From Rutidosis leptorrhynchoides (taxonomy: Eukaryota > Streptophyta > Magnoliopsida > Asterales > Asteraceae), in NCBI RefSeq assembly GCF_046630445.1, contig NC_092336.1, positions 201,409,001 through 201,473,000 on the forward strand: a stretch of DNA of 64,000 bases, given 5' to 3'. This document shows, one piece after another, positions 1 to 9,144 of this stretch. The position numbers were made by a program, and so were the translations under genes. Every line of letters begins with the position of its first letter. Position 1 is the first letter of the stretch. The notes under the pieces are model-generated. The model did not search any database, had not been told where the DNA came from, and was given only the letters and a program-made list of their open reading frames with translations.

Positions 1-223
1 GATATTGTAATTGTTGTTGAAATGGTAGTGGTGGTGGTTGAAGAAATTGTAATTGTTGTTGAAATGGTGGTAGTTGTTGTGATGGAAGAAATTGTTGTTG
101 TTGAGAAAAACTAGTTTGGCTTGGAGACGAATTGCTAGCTTGGTTCGATGATGAATGATTCGGTGACGGAATTGGATTGTTTAACATATAGTTGAAGAAA
201 TCGTTGTTATTTGGTTGAGACAT
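1..223 (-). CDS. N-terminus of a Ping-like transposon ORF1 (Myb/SANT-like), cut by window edge
   Basis: An open frame runs leftwards from an ATG at 221-223 to the window edge without a stop (74 codons seen). It begins MSQPNNNDFFNYMLNNPIP and continues as an Asn/Pro/Ser/Gln-rich stretch with two repeats of an F-Q-Q-Q-L-Q block. Such low-complexity N-termini are typical of the Myb/SANT-like accessory proteins of plant PIF/Harbinger transposons, which in asterids are often mislabelled 'glutathione S-transferase T3-like'. The DNA-binding domain would lie outside the window. The transposon end about 300 bp upstream of the ATG supports this reading. Identification rests on composition and context, not on a visible domain. 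Confidence 0.5.
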   Translation of the reverse strand, partial: MSQPNNNDFFNYMLNNPIPSPNHSSSNQASNSSPSQTSFSQQQQFLPSQQLPPFQQQLQFLQPPPLPFQQQLQY

Positions 224-524
224 TTTGGTTTGAATTGAAGGATTGGAAGATTGAGAGTGTATGATATTGAGTGTTTGATAAAGAGTGTGTGTTTTTGTTT
301 GTGTAAAGTGGTAATATATATAGTATAAATAAAGTGTATTAAAAGAAGAAAAAAAGCATACTAGCCGTTTGAAGGAAAAAAACAAAAAAGGAGTAGGGCC
401 CACTAATCCAGCCGTTAGGCTCGTTGCAGGTACCACTGGCGAGCCATATGGCGGTTTGCTGGTGGTGGCCGTTAGCGTGTGGCGGTGGGTCACGGTGGTG
501 GCTAACGGTCCACTGCAAGTGGCC
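1..524. mobile_element. PIF/Harbinger (Ping-like) DNA transposon, right-hand end
   Basis: The sequence ending at 524 reads, on the minus strand, GGCCACTTGCAGTGG. This matches the known 15-bp rice Ping/mPing terminal repeat (GGCCAGTCACAATGG) at 11 of 15 positions. It is followed by TTA at 525-527, the 3-bp target preferred by PIF/Harbinger. Subterminal DNA (about 410-510) is GC-rich with repeated CCGTTAGC/GCTAACGG inverted motifs. The other terminus is outside the window, so the TSD cannot be confirmed. Confidence 0.55.
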
Positions 525-755
525 TTATATTTCTTCCATCTCAATTCTATTGTTACTATTTCTTTTTAGAATGTTTTAAATCAATTTTTCACTTCCATAA
601 ATAAAAACGAATAATGTGATAAAGTTTTTTTATATCCTTACTTTATACATGTAAGAAAAAAATATAGGTAAAATGTAATGAGTAAAACTGGAGAGTAAAC
701 AAAAAGTACATGTGAGAATCATTTTTTTTTTCAACGGCAATATGGTATTTTATTA

Positions 756-1041
756 CCCCCTCCGTCCCACAAAAAGTGTCTCCCAACAAAAAAAATGTAT
801 GATTTAAGATATGTTGCTAAAATGTCTATTTTGTCCTTCATTTAATATGTTATCCGAATTAATTAGCCTCCTTAACAAAGTAAGTTAGAATAAATTATGA
901 GTTAATGTTTTGCTGACTTTCATATATAAAAAAAGTAGTATTGAATTTTCAGTGACTTTTTATTGTTAATTTGAGTAAGAGACATTTATTTTGGGACATA
1001 TATAAATTGTAATGAGGAATCTTTTTATAGGACGGAGAGAG
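756..1041. mobile_element. Stowaway-type (Tc1/mariner) MITE
   Basis: The left end reads CCCCCTCCGTCCC (from 756) and the right end, reverse-complemented, CTCTCTCCGTCC (to 1041). Both match the CTCCCTCCGTCCC terminus of plant Stowaway MITEs. TA dinucleotides flank both ends (754-755 and 1042-1043), as expected for the family. It is about 286 bp, AT-rich and has no coding capacity. Confidence 0.8.
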
Positions 1042-1043
1042 TA

Positions 1044-1790
1044 TATATCAACTAAACATATACAAGGGATGGGAACCCAAAGTCCCATCAACACGAGAGT
1101 ATCTAGATCGAAAAAACATAAAACGAGATCTAACTACACAATTACAAAAACGAGAATAACGTCGAGATATATCATTATCATTAAGGAGAGGATTTTACTT
1201 GAAGAGACAAGTTGAAATGGAACGAAGCACAATGTTGGCAATTCAACTACAAAGCACACCGAACCACCTCAATTTCTTTCCACCAAAACGACTAGTCCAG
1301 GAATGGAGCAAAAAACCTATGTGGTACACTACCTCTTGAACTTTTCCCATACGATTGGAAAAAACGAAAAGTAGAGGCACTTAACCAATTCCCGAGCGAC
1401 TGATTCCATCAACATCATAGAAACGGAGGGTTAGAGATCCATTGATCTCACACGGTGAAAATATCACTATAAGAAAGGAGTGATGTTTTTCAATTCATAG
1501 ATTGTATATTTAGAAAATCACACAAATAAATTGACGACAACACAAGTGAAACAATGAATTGTAAAAATGCTTGCAAAATAAAGTCCAAGTGCTGTGTAAT
1601 GTAACCCCATAAACTGTCAGAAACTTTTTAAGTGTAACAAGAAGACATTAGATTACATTTCCCAATTTATTTATATTAAAAGAACCATACAAGTAAATGT
1701 TTGCAGAAGCATGCAGGTACGTATTGGTGCACACTTATTCACCAATCCCTCTCTTATCTCTTTTGTTTCCAAGCCCATACAAGACACAAT
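1044..1790. other. Unassigned intergenic DNA upstream of the zinc-finger gene
   Basis: No gene, repeat boundary or RNA is recognisable here. The first 400 bp are slightly less AT-rich than the surroundings and could be an eroded repeat; open frames are short and featureless. The last part probably includes distal promoter sequence of the C2H2 gene. Confidence 0.4.
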
Positions 1791-1815
1791 CTCTGTTCAA
1801 TCTATCTCACTATAC

Positions 1816-1825
1816 TATTTAAATA
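1816..1825 (+). promoter_or_regulatory. Probable TATA box of the C2H2 zinc-finger gene
   Basis: The sequence TATTTAAATA lies 240 bp upstream of the ATG at 2056, preceded by pyrimidine-rich DNA. It is the best TATA-like element before this intronless gene and implies a 5' UTR of about 200 nt. Confidence 0.45.
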
Positions 1826-2055
1826 AGGCTGACCATTTTAACAATTTACCAACACCTTGTCCAATCACAATTAACTAATATCCTTCATCTTCTACCCATT
1901 TTGACCTCTGCTACACTTTCTTCTGATCCCACTTTACATATAACTTCACAAGGTCTTGCACAATTCATCAACTTTTTTTATAAAAACTTTAATCAAATCG
2001 ATATCACATTCTTCAAAATCTTATTCTTTATTCGTGATTTGAAAGGCAAAACCAC

Positions 2056-2595
2056 ATGGAAGGCCAAAATATTGCCCACGATGAACATAAAACTGCAAAG
2101 TCTTTCCCATGTCAATTTTGTTCAAAAGAATTTTACAGTTCTCAAGCTTTAGGAGGTCATCAAAACGCTCACAAGAAAGAAAGAACAGCAGCAAGAAAAG
2201 CTAAAACGACAGCTAATGTGCAGCAATACAATTATTCTAGTTGTTTGCTTTCACAAAATCAAATGATGTTCGCTCCTACAAATCAGATTGGAATTCTTGA
2301 TCCATCTCTTTATACTGCTCGTGCAGCTAATCTGTGTCAGTTTCAAGGCCAACAATTTGGATCTGATAGAACGGGCCGATTCGATTATCTTATGTATTAC
2401 AGAGCCAATTACATGAATCAGAATCCTTATAATCAGTTTGATCGACAGGATGAACATCAAAGTGACTTGAATTGTCAGAGGAGCATAATTGGGAATGAGA
2501 ATGAACCAGAACATATGTTTGTGAATGTGATGAGTGAGAGTAAAGGTGTAAAACATAAAGATACCCAAAAGCTCGATCTTTCACTCCATTTATAA
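2056..2595 (+). CDS. Single C2H2 zinc-finger transcriptional repressor with EAR motif
   Basis: This intronless gene encodes 179 aa. One plant Q-type C2H2 finger spans residues about 17-39: C19 and C22, then H35 and H39 (C-X2-C-X12-H-X3-H), with the plant signature QALGGH at 30-35 followed by QNAHKKER. A basic stretch (residues 40-50) follows. The middle is Asn/Gln/Tyr-rich and unstructured, and the protein ends in LDLSLHL, an LxLxL-type EAR repression motif at the C-terminus. This architecture (one finger plus terminal EAR) is that of the small ZFP/KNUCKLES/LATE FLOWERING-like C1-1i group, nuclear repressors in development or hormone response. The start is the first ATG of the finger frame. 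It converges with the GeBP gene. The exact orthologue cannot be named from sequence alone. Confidence 0.9.
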   Translation: MEGQNIAHDEHKTAKSFPCQFCSKEFYSSQALGGHQNAHKKERTAARKAKTTANVQQYNYSSCLLSQNQMMFAPTNQIGILDPSLYTARAANLCQFQGQQFGSDRTGRFDYLMYYRANYMNQNPYNQFDRQDEHQSDLNCQRSIIGNENEPEHMFVNVMSESKGVKHKDTQKLDLSLHL

Positions 2596-3552
2596 AATGA
2601 TATGAGTTTCCTAGATAGGGTTACAAAAATATGAGCTTTTCTAGATCTTTGTTTTCCACTTTTGGCAAGTTTTGAAATTTCAGTGTTTAATTTCTTGGAC
2701 TAATCAGGTTAATAGATTTCATCTGATCAGTTATTGGTAATGCAATGTCCATTTGCATGGATGTTGGACATTATAAGAAAGTGACAAAGAACAAAAATTT
2801 TATGCTTTTATGTTTTTTCCAATTTCCCCTAGTATTCTGACTTAAAGAAAATATAGTCATAAGAACTAAACAAACAAAGAATCACCTAAACACACCAAAG
2901 GGGTTCTAATGCAAGAACATTACTATATAATACGGTTCATTCGAAGTAACAAGATTGAATCCACAAACAGCTTTGTTTGCTCTAAAATACCAATATTGAA
3001 CAGTCAATACGTATGTTATCAAGCAGAACACTTGGTTAGAAGTTACATTCTAAACTGAGTATTGTTAGTATAATGCCCCCCAAAAACTTCTGAGTGATAG
3101 TTGAAGATATCCAAAATTAGGGATTTCTTCTTTCTCCATATTTGATTTCTCAGAGTATTTATTCGGATTGCATTTTTTTCCCTTGTATTGGTACAAAGCA
3201 TGAAAGGCCAATTCCTGCTTTATGTGGGTATGGCAAAGGTAGATGTAACATTGCAAAATGTCTCACCTTTAAACGCTTTTCTCATTTTATGTTTTGTATC
3301 CAATCTCGTCAGTTCAAGTTCATGTTGTTTTCAATTAAATACAAGAATTAAACTTAAACTAAGCATTATTTAACAACGAACTTATAAAGAAAAAAGATAA
3401 AACCTAAACATATTAAAAATAGCTGGCCTCAATATGAGCCATTTTATATCACCAAGATACTAAGCGACTTAAAAACAAGAAAACCAAAATATAAACTCTT
3501 TAAATCACTCACAGATAGCATCAACAGCGTCAGGCTTTTCATGGTTTCATCA
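2596..3552. other. Convergent intergenic region with two 3' UTRs
   Basis: This lies between the stop codons of the C2H2 gene (+) and the GeBP-like gene (-). It is AT-rich and should hold both 3' UTRs and polyadenylation regions. The short open frames in it lack domain features and look like chance. Confidence 0.5.
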
Positions 3553-4773
3553 TCAACTCCGAATTGACCTGAGCTCATCCAACCTTGTCTTTATCTGATC
3601 TTGCATCAATTCTAATCTCTTTGAATAAACCTCCAATTCCAATATATGTTGCTTCCTCCATTTCTCATCATTCATATCCCCAATCGAAAAGTTCATCGAA
3701 TCACCAAACGGATTCATATTCATATTCATCCCACCAAACCCCCTCAAACCACCCCCATTCGGCGAATTATTAACCAATTCCTTAAACAATGGCAATAAAC
3801 AACTCTTCACCGTCTCCTCAACCACGTTTAAAGTTGCAGGATCCGCAACTCCAATCCCCGTACCCACACCTTGACCATATTGTTGTTGTTGTTGTTGCTG
3901 CTGATTGTAATTCTCTTCAATTTTAGTTGCGACAGATGCAGTCCTCGATCGCTTTCGTGACCTCGGCGCTTTCTTCTCCACATAATTAGGATCAGCGAAT
4001 TCATTTCCATTATGATCATTCAAATTAAAACTCATGTTAGGGTTCACAAAATGATTTTCCACATCATCAATCCCTACATCAGCCGCCGCCGAAATAGGAA
4101 CCGCAGCAGCAGCAGTTTCATTCCAAATCTTACAGGACAAATCAAAAGTAGCTTGATCATGAGGACTTTTAAATACATACTCTTTACCAGAACTAATCTT
4201 ACTCAGCACGTTTCGATACTTCTTTTTCAGTCTCCTAAGTTTCTCAACTAACTGATTTTTATTAAAATCTAACTGTAATTTACCTTTAATTTGATCATAA
4301 AACGCAGTCGTATCATGATGATGAGAATTATTAGTACCTCTTTGTGTAATGTAATCAAGGAAGCCTTGTAACAGCTCAATTTCATCTTCATCAGTCCATA
4401 ACCGCTGAAACAGCCTTCTAGAATCATCTACCGCCAACGGTTTTTTAATTTCAACAATCGCATTCGAATCAGTCCGAACGACGGAAGTTTTAGCCGTTGA
4501 TGTCGGTGTTAGGGTTGCGGTCGGAGTAACGGCGGCGGTGTTTGGAATTCCGGCGACAGCGATCGTGACTTCGCCGGCGGGAGACGAATTTGAGTCATCT
4601 TCTTCTGCTTCTTCTTCGCCGTCTTCTTCTTCTTCTTCGACATCGTCGATTAGGTCAACGTCATCCACGTCAATTTGTTGATTTTGTAAACCTTCACTTT
4701 CGTCATCGTCTTCTTCGTCGAAATCTTCATCGATATATACAGCGTCGGTGTGATCCTCTTCATCGGAAGCCAT
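3553..4773 (-). CDS. GeBP/STKL-family (DUF573) transcription factor
   Basis: An intronless gene of 406 aa on the minus strand. Residues 1-60 are strongly acidic. The DUF573/GeBP DNA-binding domain spans about 119-218, from RRLFQRLWTDEDEIELLQGF through NQLVEKLRRLKKKYRNV to SPHDQATFDLSCKIW, the family hallmarks. A basic NLS-like cluster (KKAPRSRKRSR) is at 267-277, polyglutamine at 291-298, a Gly/Met/Asn-rich stretch at 340-365, and a predicted leucine-zipper-like helix at 371-403. This order (acidic N-terminus, central domain, C-terminal zipper) matches GL1-enhancer-binding-protein-like regulators such as the storekeeper-like proteins, nuclear factors tied to leaf and cytokinin responses. The start is the first in-frame ATG at 4771-4773. 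No breaks are seen. It is likely functional. Confidence 0.93.
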   Translation of the reverse strand: MASDEEDHTDAVYIDEDFDEEDDDESEGLQNQQIDVDDVDLIDDVEEEEEDGEEEAEEDDSNSSPAGEVTIAVAGIPNTAAVTPTATLTPTSTAKTSVVRTDSNAIVEIKKPLAVDDSRRLFQRLWTDEDEIELLQGFLDYITQRGTNNSHHHDTTAFYDQIKGKLQLDFNKNQLVEKLRRLKKKYRNVLSKISSGKEYVFKSPHDQATFDLSCKIWNETAAAAVPISAAADVGIDDVENHFVNPNMSFNLNDHNGNEFADPNYVEKKAPRSRKRSRTASVATKIEENYNQQQQQQQQYGQGVGTGIGVADPATLNVVEETVKSCLLPLFKELVNNSPNGGGLRGFGGMNMNMNPFGDSMNFSIGDMNDEKWRKQHILELEVYSKRLELMQDQIKTRLDELRSIRS

Positions 4774-5422
4774 GGTGATCGGCCGTAGATGATTTTGAGT
4801 CCGTTGGTGGTGCGGGTGGTTCGAGGGTGGTTAACTAGGGTTCGGTGGTAAACAAAAGGGGTCTGGTTTGGTGGTTGTTGGTGTGAACCGGAAGATCCGA
4901 GTTAGTTGTTGATGGGCCGGGGTGTCTGGTTAGGCCCAATATCAACTCGCTTAACAGTTGACACTTTATAAACTTGACGACTGGCCCATATAATCAAACA
5001 CTTTATGAACTTAATCATCAATTCATCAATAAATCTTCAAATAATGCGCGAAACTGATACCTACGAGACTGGTATTGACTGAAAATGTATATGATTTAAG
5101 CAATATCAGTTAATAAATTTATCATTTTTAGGGTTAATATTGGAAGTAAAAACGTGATTTTTTAACTCACCCCGTTGTTGTATGCTATGTGATTATTTAG
5201 GTTTACGGGTGGTGCATGTGATGTTATGTTAGTTCGGATGATTCCACGTCAAGGTTTGAATGTTTATGAAGGATTTTGTTGCTTGGATTACCGATTTTCG
5301 GTTGTTTAAAGACTTCGATGAAGTTTGTTCGATGGCTTGGTTGTCGTTTAGTTTCGGGGCTTCGATTGGTGTGTTTCTGGTGTTCATTTCAATAGTTTAG
5401 CATCGGTTTATATGATGGGTCA
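4774..5422. other. Promoter side of the GeBP-like gene and unassigned DNA
   Basis: The first 150 bp are GC-richer and probably contain the 5' UTR of the GeBP-like gene. The rest is AT-rich with no recognised gene. GTTTAAGGACT-like phrases recur on both sides of the neighbouring MITE, so an old repeat may have been split by it. Confidence 0.4.
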
Positions 5423-5431
5423 ATGGTTTTA

Positions 5432-5759
5432 GGGTTAAAGCCAAAAATATGCTACAAACTTACACAAATGTACTGATGTCGCCCACAAACCCATTTTCGT
5501 CCTACTGTCGCCTACAAACTTTCAAAAAATGTGCTAATATCAACATTTGATTTTAACCAGTTTAGCAGGTAGCAAGTCATTTTTGTTTACATTGGTACAC
5601 TTTTTAAAAGTTTTTGTTTATATTGGTACACTTTTTAAAAGTTTTTGTTTATATTGGTACACTTTTTGAAAGTTTGTAGACGACAGTAGGACGGAAATGA
5701 GTTTGTGGGCGACATCGGTACATTCGTGTAAGTTTGTAGCCTATATTTGGCTTTAACCC
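5432..5759. mobile_element. Mutator-type MITE with 9-bp target duplication
   Basis: The element starts GGGTTAAAGCC and ends GGCTTTAACCC. Long inverted arms follow: the left arm with GCTACAAACTTAC and GTCGCCCACAAAC pairs with the right arm GTAAGTTTGTAGC and GTTTGTGGGCGAC, about 90 bp each with mismatches. It is flanked by a perfect 9-bp direct repeat, ATGGTTTTA, at 5423-5431 and 5760-5768. Long TIRs with a 9-bp TSD are diagnostic of Mutator-like elements. No transposase is encoded. Confidence 0.85.
5581..5676 (+). repeat. Three tandem 31-bp repeats inside the MITE
   Basis: The phrase ATTGGTACACTTTTT[A/G]AAAG is repeated three times with a period of about 31 bp (GTTTATATTGGTACAC core). The third copy merges into the right inverted arm. 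It probably arose by local slippage. Confidence 0.8.
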
Positions 5760-6206
5760 ATGGTTTTAATAGTTTGTTTCGTTTAGTTTGTATTGTTGTT
5801 GTAACAGGTTTTTTGATTGTTTAAGGACTAGATCAATGTCAGAGTCATATAGACCGTAGGGTATTTTGAATAAGAGTTTGAGTGTGAATCAATTGGTTAT
5901 TTGTGGCAAAAATAATGAATACTCATATATAGAAACGAAATCATTTCAAAAGAAAATGTCACCAACCAAAGATTACAAAGATAGATGCTCGCACCTAGAA
6001 AGTTGCGGGCAAACAAAACTATCTATAACCGAGTCTCTAAGTTTACGAAAGAAACTAATGCAAAAAAAAAAGTGTACTAATACATCTAAAAGGAGGAACC
6101 GGAAGAAGAGGAACCGGAAGAAGAGGTTCCGGAGGAGGAAATATTAGGAACCATAGAAAAACAGATAAATAAAAGAAAATCCTCAAACAATGGATCAAAA
6201 TTAAAA

Positions 6207-6578
6207 ATGGTCAATGGTGTTTCCGCCGAGGAAGAAAAATATTGGGAAGATTACCAATTTTCCGATGAATTGGATCCCGATGAGGATTCCGATGATGTTA
6301 TAGAAATTACCTCGACCCAATTTGAAAAGGCAAAAGAAAATAATAAGGGAAAGGGCATGAAAATAGAGAAACCTAATTCCAACTCCGATGAACTTTATAT
6401 GTATCGTCAACACCCGTATTTCTTAAGTTGTAACAATAACCCGGGAACCTCTAAGCCACCAGGTTTTTCTAAACCATTTGTGAAAACAACGGCTCGTATT
6501 AGAGGAACATCATATATCCCTAGAAAATTAGCAAAACGAAACAGGTCCGAAGAGGAAGAAACTAGTGAGTCGGAATAA
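6207..6578 (+). CDS. Element E pre-gag acidic ORF (function unknown)
   Basis: 123 aa from the first ATG; the same frame is open from about 6095, where it encodes repeated EEPEEE-type acidic blocks, so the 5' part has been lost with the element's 5' end. The C-terminal part (HPY, GTSKP, TARI, KLAKR, then EEETSESE at the end) aligns with the end of the 228-aa pre-gag proteins of the C elements (HPY, GTSKP, TARM, KQLAERTKWEE, DSSE). It is therefore a family-specific retrotransposon product upstream of gag, not a host gene. No catalytic motif or membrane segment is visible. The role is unknown. Confidence 0.6.
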   Translation: MVNGVSAEEEKYWEDYQFSDELDPDEDSDDVIEITSTQFEKAKENNKGKGMKIEKPNSNSDELYMYRQHPYFLSCNNNPGTSKPPGFSKPFVKTTARIRGTSYIPRKLAKRNRSEEEETSESE

Positions 6579-6719
6579 AGAGTTGTAATCATGAGGTGTA
6601 AAATATGTAAAATAAGTGTGCTTGTACTTTTCTTGTTGTATGTGAAAATTGCTTGTATTATTTGATAATTATCTTTTACGAATCTAACCCTCGTCTATTT
6701 TTACAGTATTAAAACAAAA

Positions 6720-7502
6720 ATGGATGTTTAGGATAGACAACCAAAAATTTTAGAAGACCTGCCCGGGGACATGATTGATGAAATCTTGTCTAAAGTCGAT
6801 CAGAATTCATCGGCACAATTATTTACGGCGAAATTAGTGTGTAGAACATTTGATGAACGTTCCAGGCATACCTTAGTTTATAAAAGGCTTTCATTTGAAA
6901 GATGAGGTATATCACATTGGGGACACCGTAAGTTACGTCGTGTTTTCTTTAAAGCGTTAAATGCGGGGAACCCAAATAAAATTTTACGCTACGAGTTAAG
7001 AACCTATTTTGACTCAACATATCCCAACATAGGACTTCGTGAGTTAGAAAGAGCTTCTAACATGCAACATAAAGAAGCATGTTATACTTACGGGTTAGTG
7101 ATGTTCGCTTCTCACCAAAGTGAGAAAAAGAACATCTGATTACAACTTTTAAATAAAACCTTCCCACAAGTGACGGATTCAGTAGTTGGGGTGAGAAACA
7201 AGGTTTTTAGAATATTACGGTGCTGTTGGACATTACGAAACCCTCGTCCCTTTGACAACGTTACAACATGCTGTCTTGTCAACGGCCACAACGGTTATGT
7301 TCCACAAAACCAAGGATGGGAAGTAGTCTTAGTAAAACCAGAATGCATGACTTGTTTCTGGACTTATGAATTACGTGTTTTTATTGCCTTTGCTGAACGA
7401 CTTGCGTATTATCTAGGATTATTGTCACAACTGTTTTGTATCAAAGTTATTGTGTGCTATATTTCATACTATATGTATAATAGCGGTATTGTAAGTTTGT
7501 AA
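6720..7502 (+). pseudogene. Captured F-box protein gene (At2g35280-like), broken
   Basis: A single reading frame of 260 codons runs from an ATG at 6720 to a TAA at 7500-7502, interrupted only by in-frame stops at 6729-6731, 6903-6905 and 7137-7139. Near the N-terminus it reads KILEDLPGDMIDEILSKV and then LFTAKLVCRTFDERS, a clear F-box (the SKP1-binding module of SCF ubiquitin ligases). Downstream it has NPNKILRYELRTYF, GLRELERASN and KEACYTYGLVMF. This is the NP-x3-hYR-x4-YF ... L..A ... A.Y.YG arrangement of the At2g35280-like F-box family. It sits between element E's pre-gag ORF and gag in sense orientation, where related elements have under 0.5 kb of non-coding DNA. It looks like a host gene copied into the element and later mutated. 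Confidence 0.75.
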
Positions 7503-7599
7503 AATATTGTATAAAAGTTTGAACGCGAAATATTATTATAATCAGTTTTCCATATAGAATTGTAGTAGTTGAATTGTATATTAGCTACTAAGTATGAAC

Positions 7600-7619
7600 T
7601 TAACGGGTAGGTACTACCC
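7600..7619 (+). promoter_or_regulatory. Pre-gag hairpin motif resembling the PPT (element E)
   Basis: TTAACGGGTAGGTACTACCC lies about 135 bp before the gag ATG. GGGTA and TACCC can pair around a 5-nt centre. The first 15 bases are identical to the sequence abutting the 3' LTR (12303-12317). A purine-rich stretch and AAAAGCTTTTATAA follow about 30 bp later, as in elements B and C. Confidence 0.6.
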
Positions 7620-7753
7620 GAATTAAAACTATAAAATGCTAATATGAAGAAAAAGCTTTTATAAGTGAGTTCATATTATGTTACGATATACTATTGACTA
7701 CTCTTAATATTCTATATGATTAACTTAATTCTTTTGAGCTATTTTTGAAGGAA

Positions 7754-9060
7754 ATGGCACCGACGACTCGTCAGAATTTGAACATGAGCGAGGAAGACTT
7801 CCATGTTTTCCTTGCAGCAAACATAGCCGCGGTACAGGCTGCAATGCAAAACAAAAATAATAACTCCGAATCTAGCAATACAAATAACGCCACAAGAAAT
7901 CGTGTAGGATGCTCCTACAAAGAATTCATTGCCTGTAAACCTTTGAAATTCGATGGAACCGATGGTCCAATCGGATTGAAACGGTGGACCGAAAAGGTTG
8001 AATCGGTGTTTGCCATAAGTAAGTGAAGACAAAGTAAAGTACGCTACGCATACCTTCACAGGTACTGAGTTAACATGGTAGAATACCTACCTAGAGCAAG
8101 TGGGACAAGATGCTGCGTACGCACTACCGTGGTCAGCATTCAAAAATCTGATGACTGAGCAGTATCGTCCCAGAAACGAGGTCAATAAGCTCAAAGTTGA
8201 GCTTAAAGGATTACGAACACAAGTTTTTGACATTACCACATACGAACGACGATTCATGGAGTTGTGTTATTGTGCCCAAGAGCGTTCGAAGATGAAGAGG
8301 AGAAAATCGACACATTTGTAAAAGGGTTACCAGAAAGGATCCAAGAAGATATAAGTTCACACGAGCCCGCCTCCATACAAAAGGCGAGTCGAATGGCTCA
8401 TAAACTCATAAATCAGATTGAGGAAAGAGTTAAAGAGCAGGCGCCCGAAGAAGCCAACACGAAACAAATCAAGAGAAAGTGGGAAGAAACCAGTGACAAG
8501 GGTCACAATTTTAACAATCAACACAACAATCACAACTACAATCGCACCAATTTTTGCAACAACAAACGCAACAACAACAACCACCCCAGCAACAACCGCA
8601 ACAACCGTTTTAACAACAATAACAACCGCAACAACAACAATCCCAACAATAACAATAAGAGGTAGAAACCATGTCAGAGGAGTGAAGGATACCATCCGAC
8701 TGGCTCTGTACGGCAGTGTGTACTACGTGTAAAAGAAAGGGCCATGGTGCGACAAAGTGCGAAATCTACGGATCAATGGCTAAGGGAACAAATAATGCCG
8801 GAACAAGTTATGCCGACATTATCTGTTTCGGATGCGGGAAGAAGGGTCATTACAAAAATGCGTGTCTAAATCAGGGGGATAATAATGGGCAAGGCCGAGG
8901 AAGAGTCTTCAACATTAATGCAGTTGAAGCGCAGGAAGACCCGGAGCTTGTTACGGGTACGTTTCTTATTGACAATACATCTGCTTATATTTTATTTGAT
9001 TCGGTTGCGGATAGAAGCTATATGAGTAAGGATTTCTGTGCTAAAATAAGTGTCCATTGA
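7754..9060 (+). pseudogene. Element E gag and protease region, frameshifted
   Basis: The gag start is the ATG at 7754 (MAPTTRQNLNMSEEDF). The matrix/capsid part includes GCSYKEFIACKP, then an FDGTDGPIGLKRWTEK block and, after a frameshift near 8026, PWSAFKNLM and QYRPRNEVNKLK. Further shifts occur near 8290 and 8665. An Asn-rich low-complexity linker (about 8500-8660) precedes two zinc knuckles, the second CFGCGKKGHYKNAC (C-X2-C-X4-H-X4-C). The protease active site is mutated: LFDSVADRSY replaces the [10 protein letters not shown] seen in element B. A stop at 9058-9060 ends the protease fragment. Not functional. Confidence 0.85.
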
Positions 9061-9144
9061 CACCTTTGGATAATAAATTTTTACTAAATTAGCAAACGGT
9101 TAATTAATTACAGCAGATAAGATATGTCAGAATCGAGAAATTAA

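Noticed and set aside
1012-1215. 67-codon open frame on +
   Set aside because: It starts inside the Stowaway MITE terminus, shows no domain and has no homologue within the window.
8357-8695. Valine-rich minus frame opposite gag of element E
   Set aside because: Shadow of the Asn-codon-rich (AAC) gag linker read in antisense.
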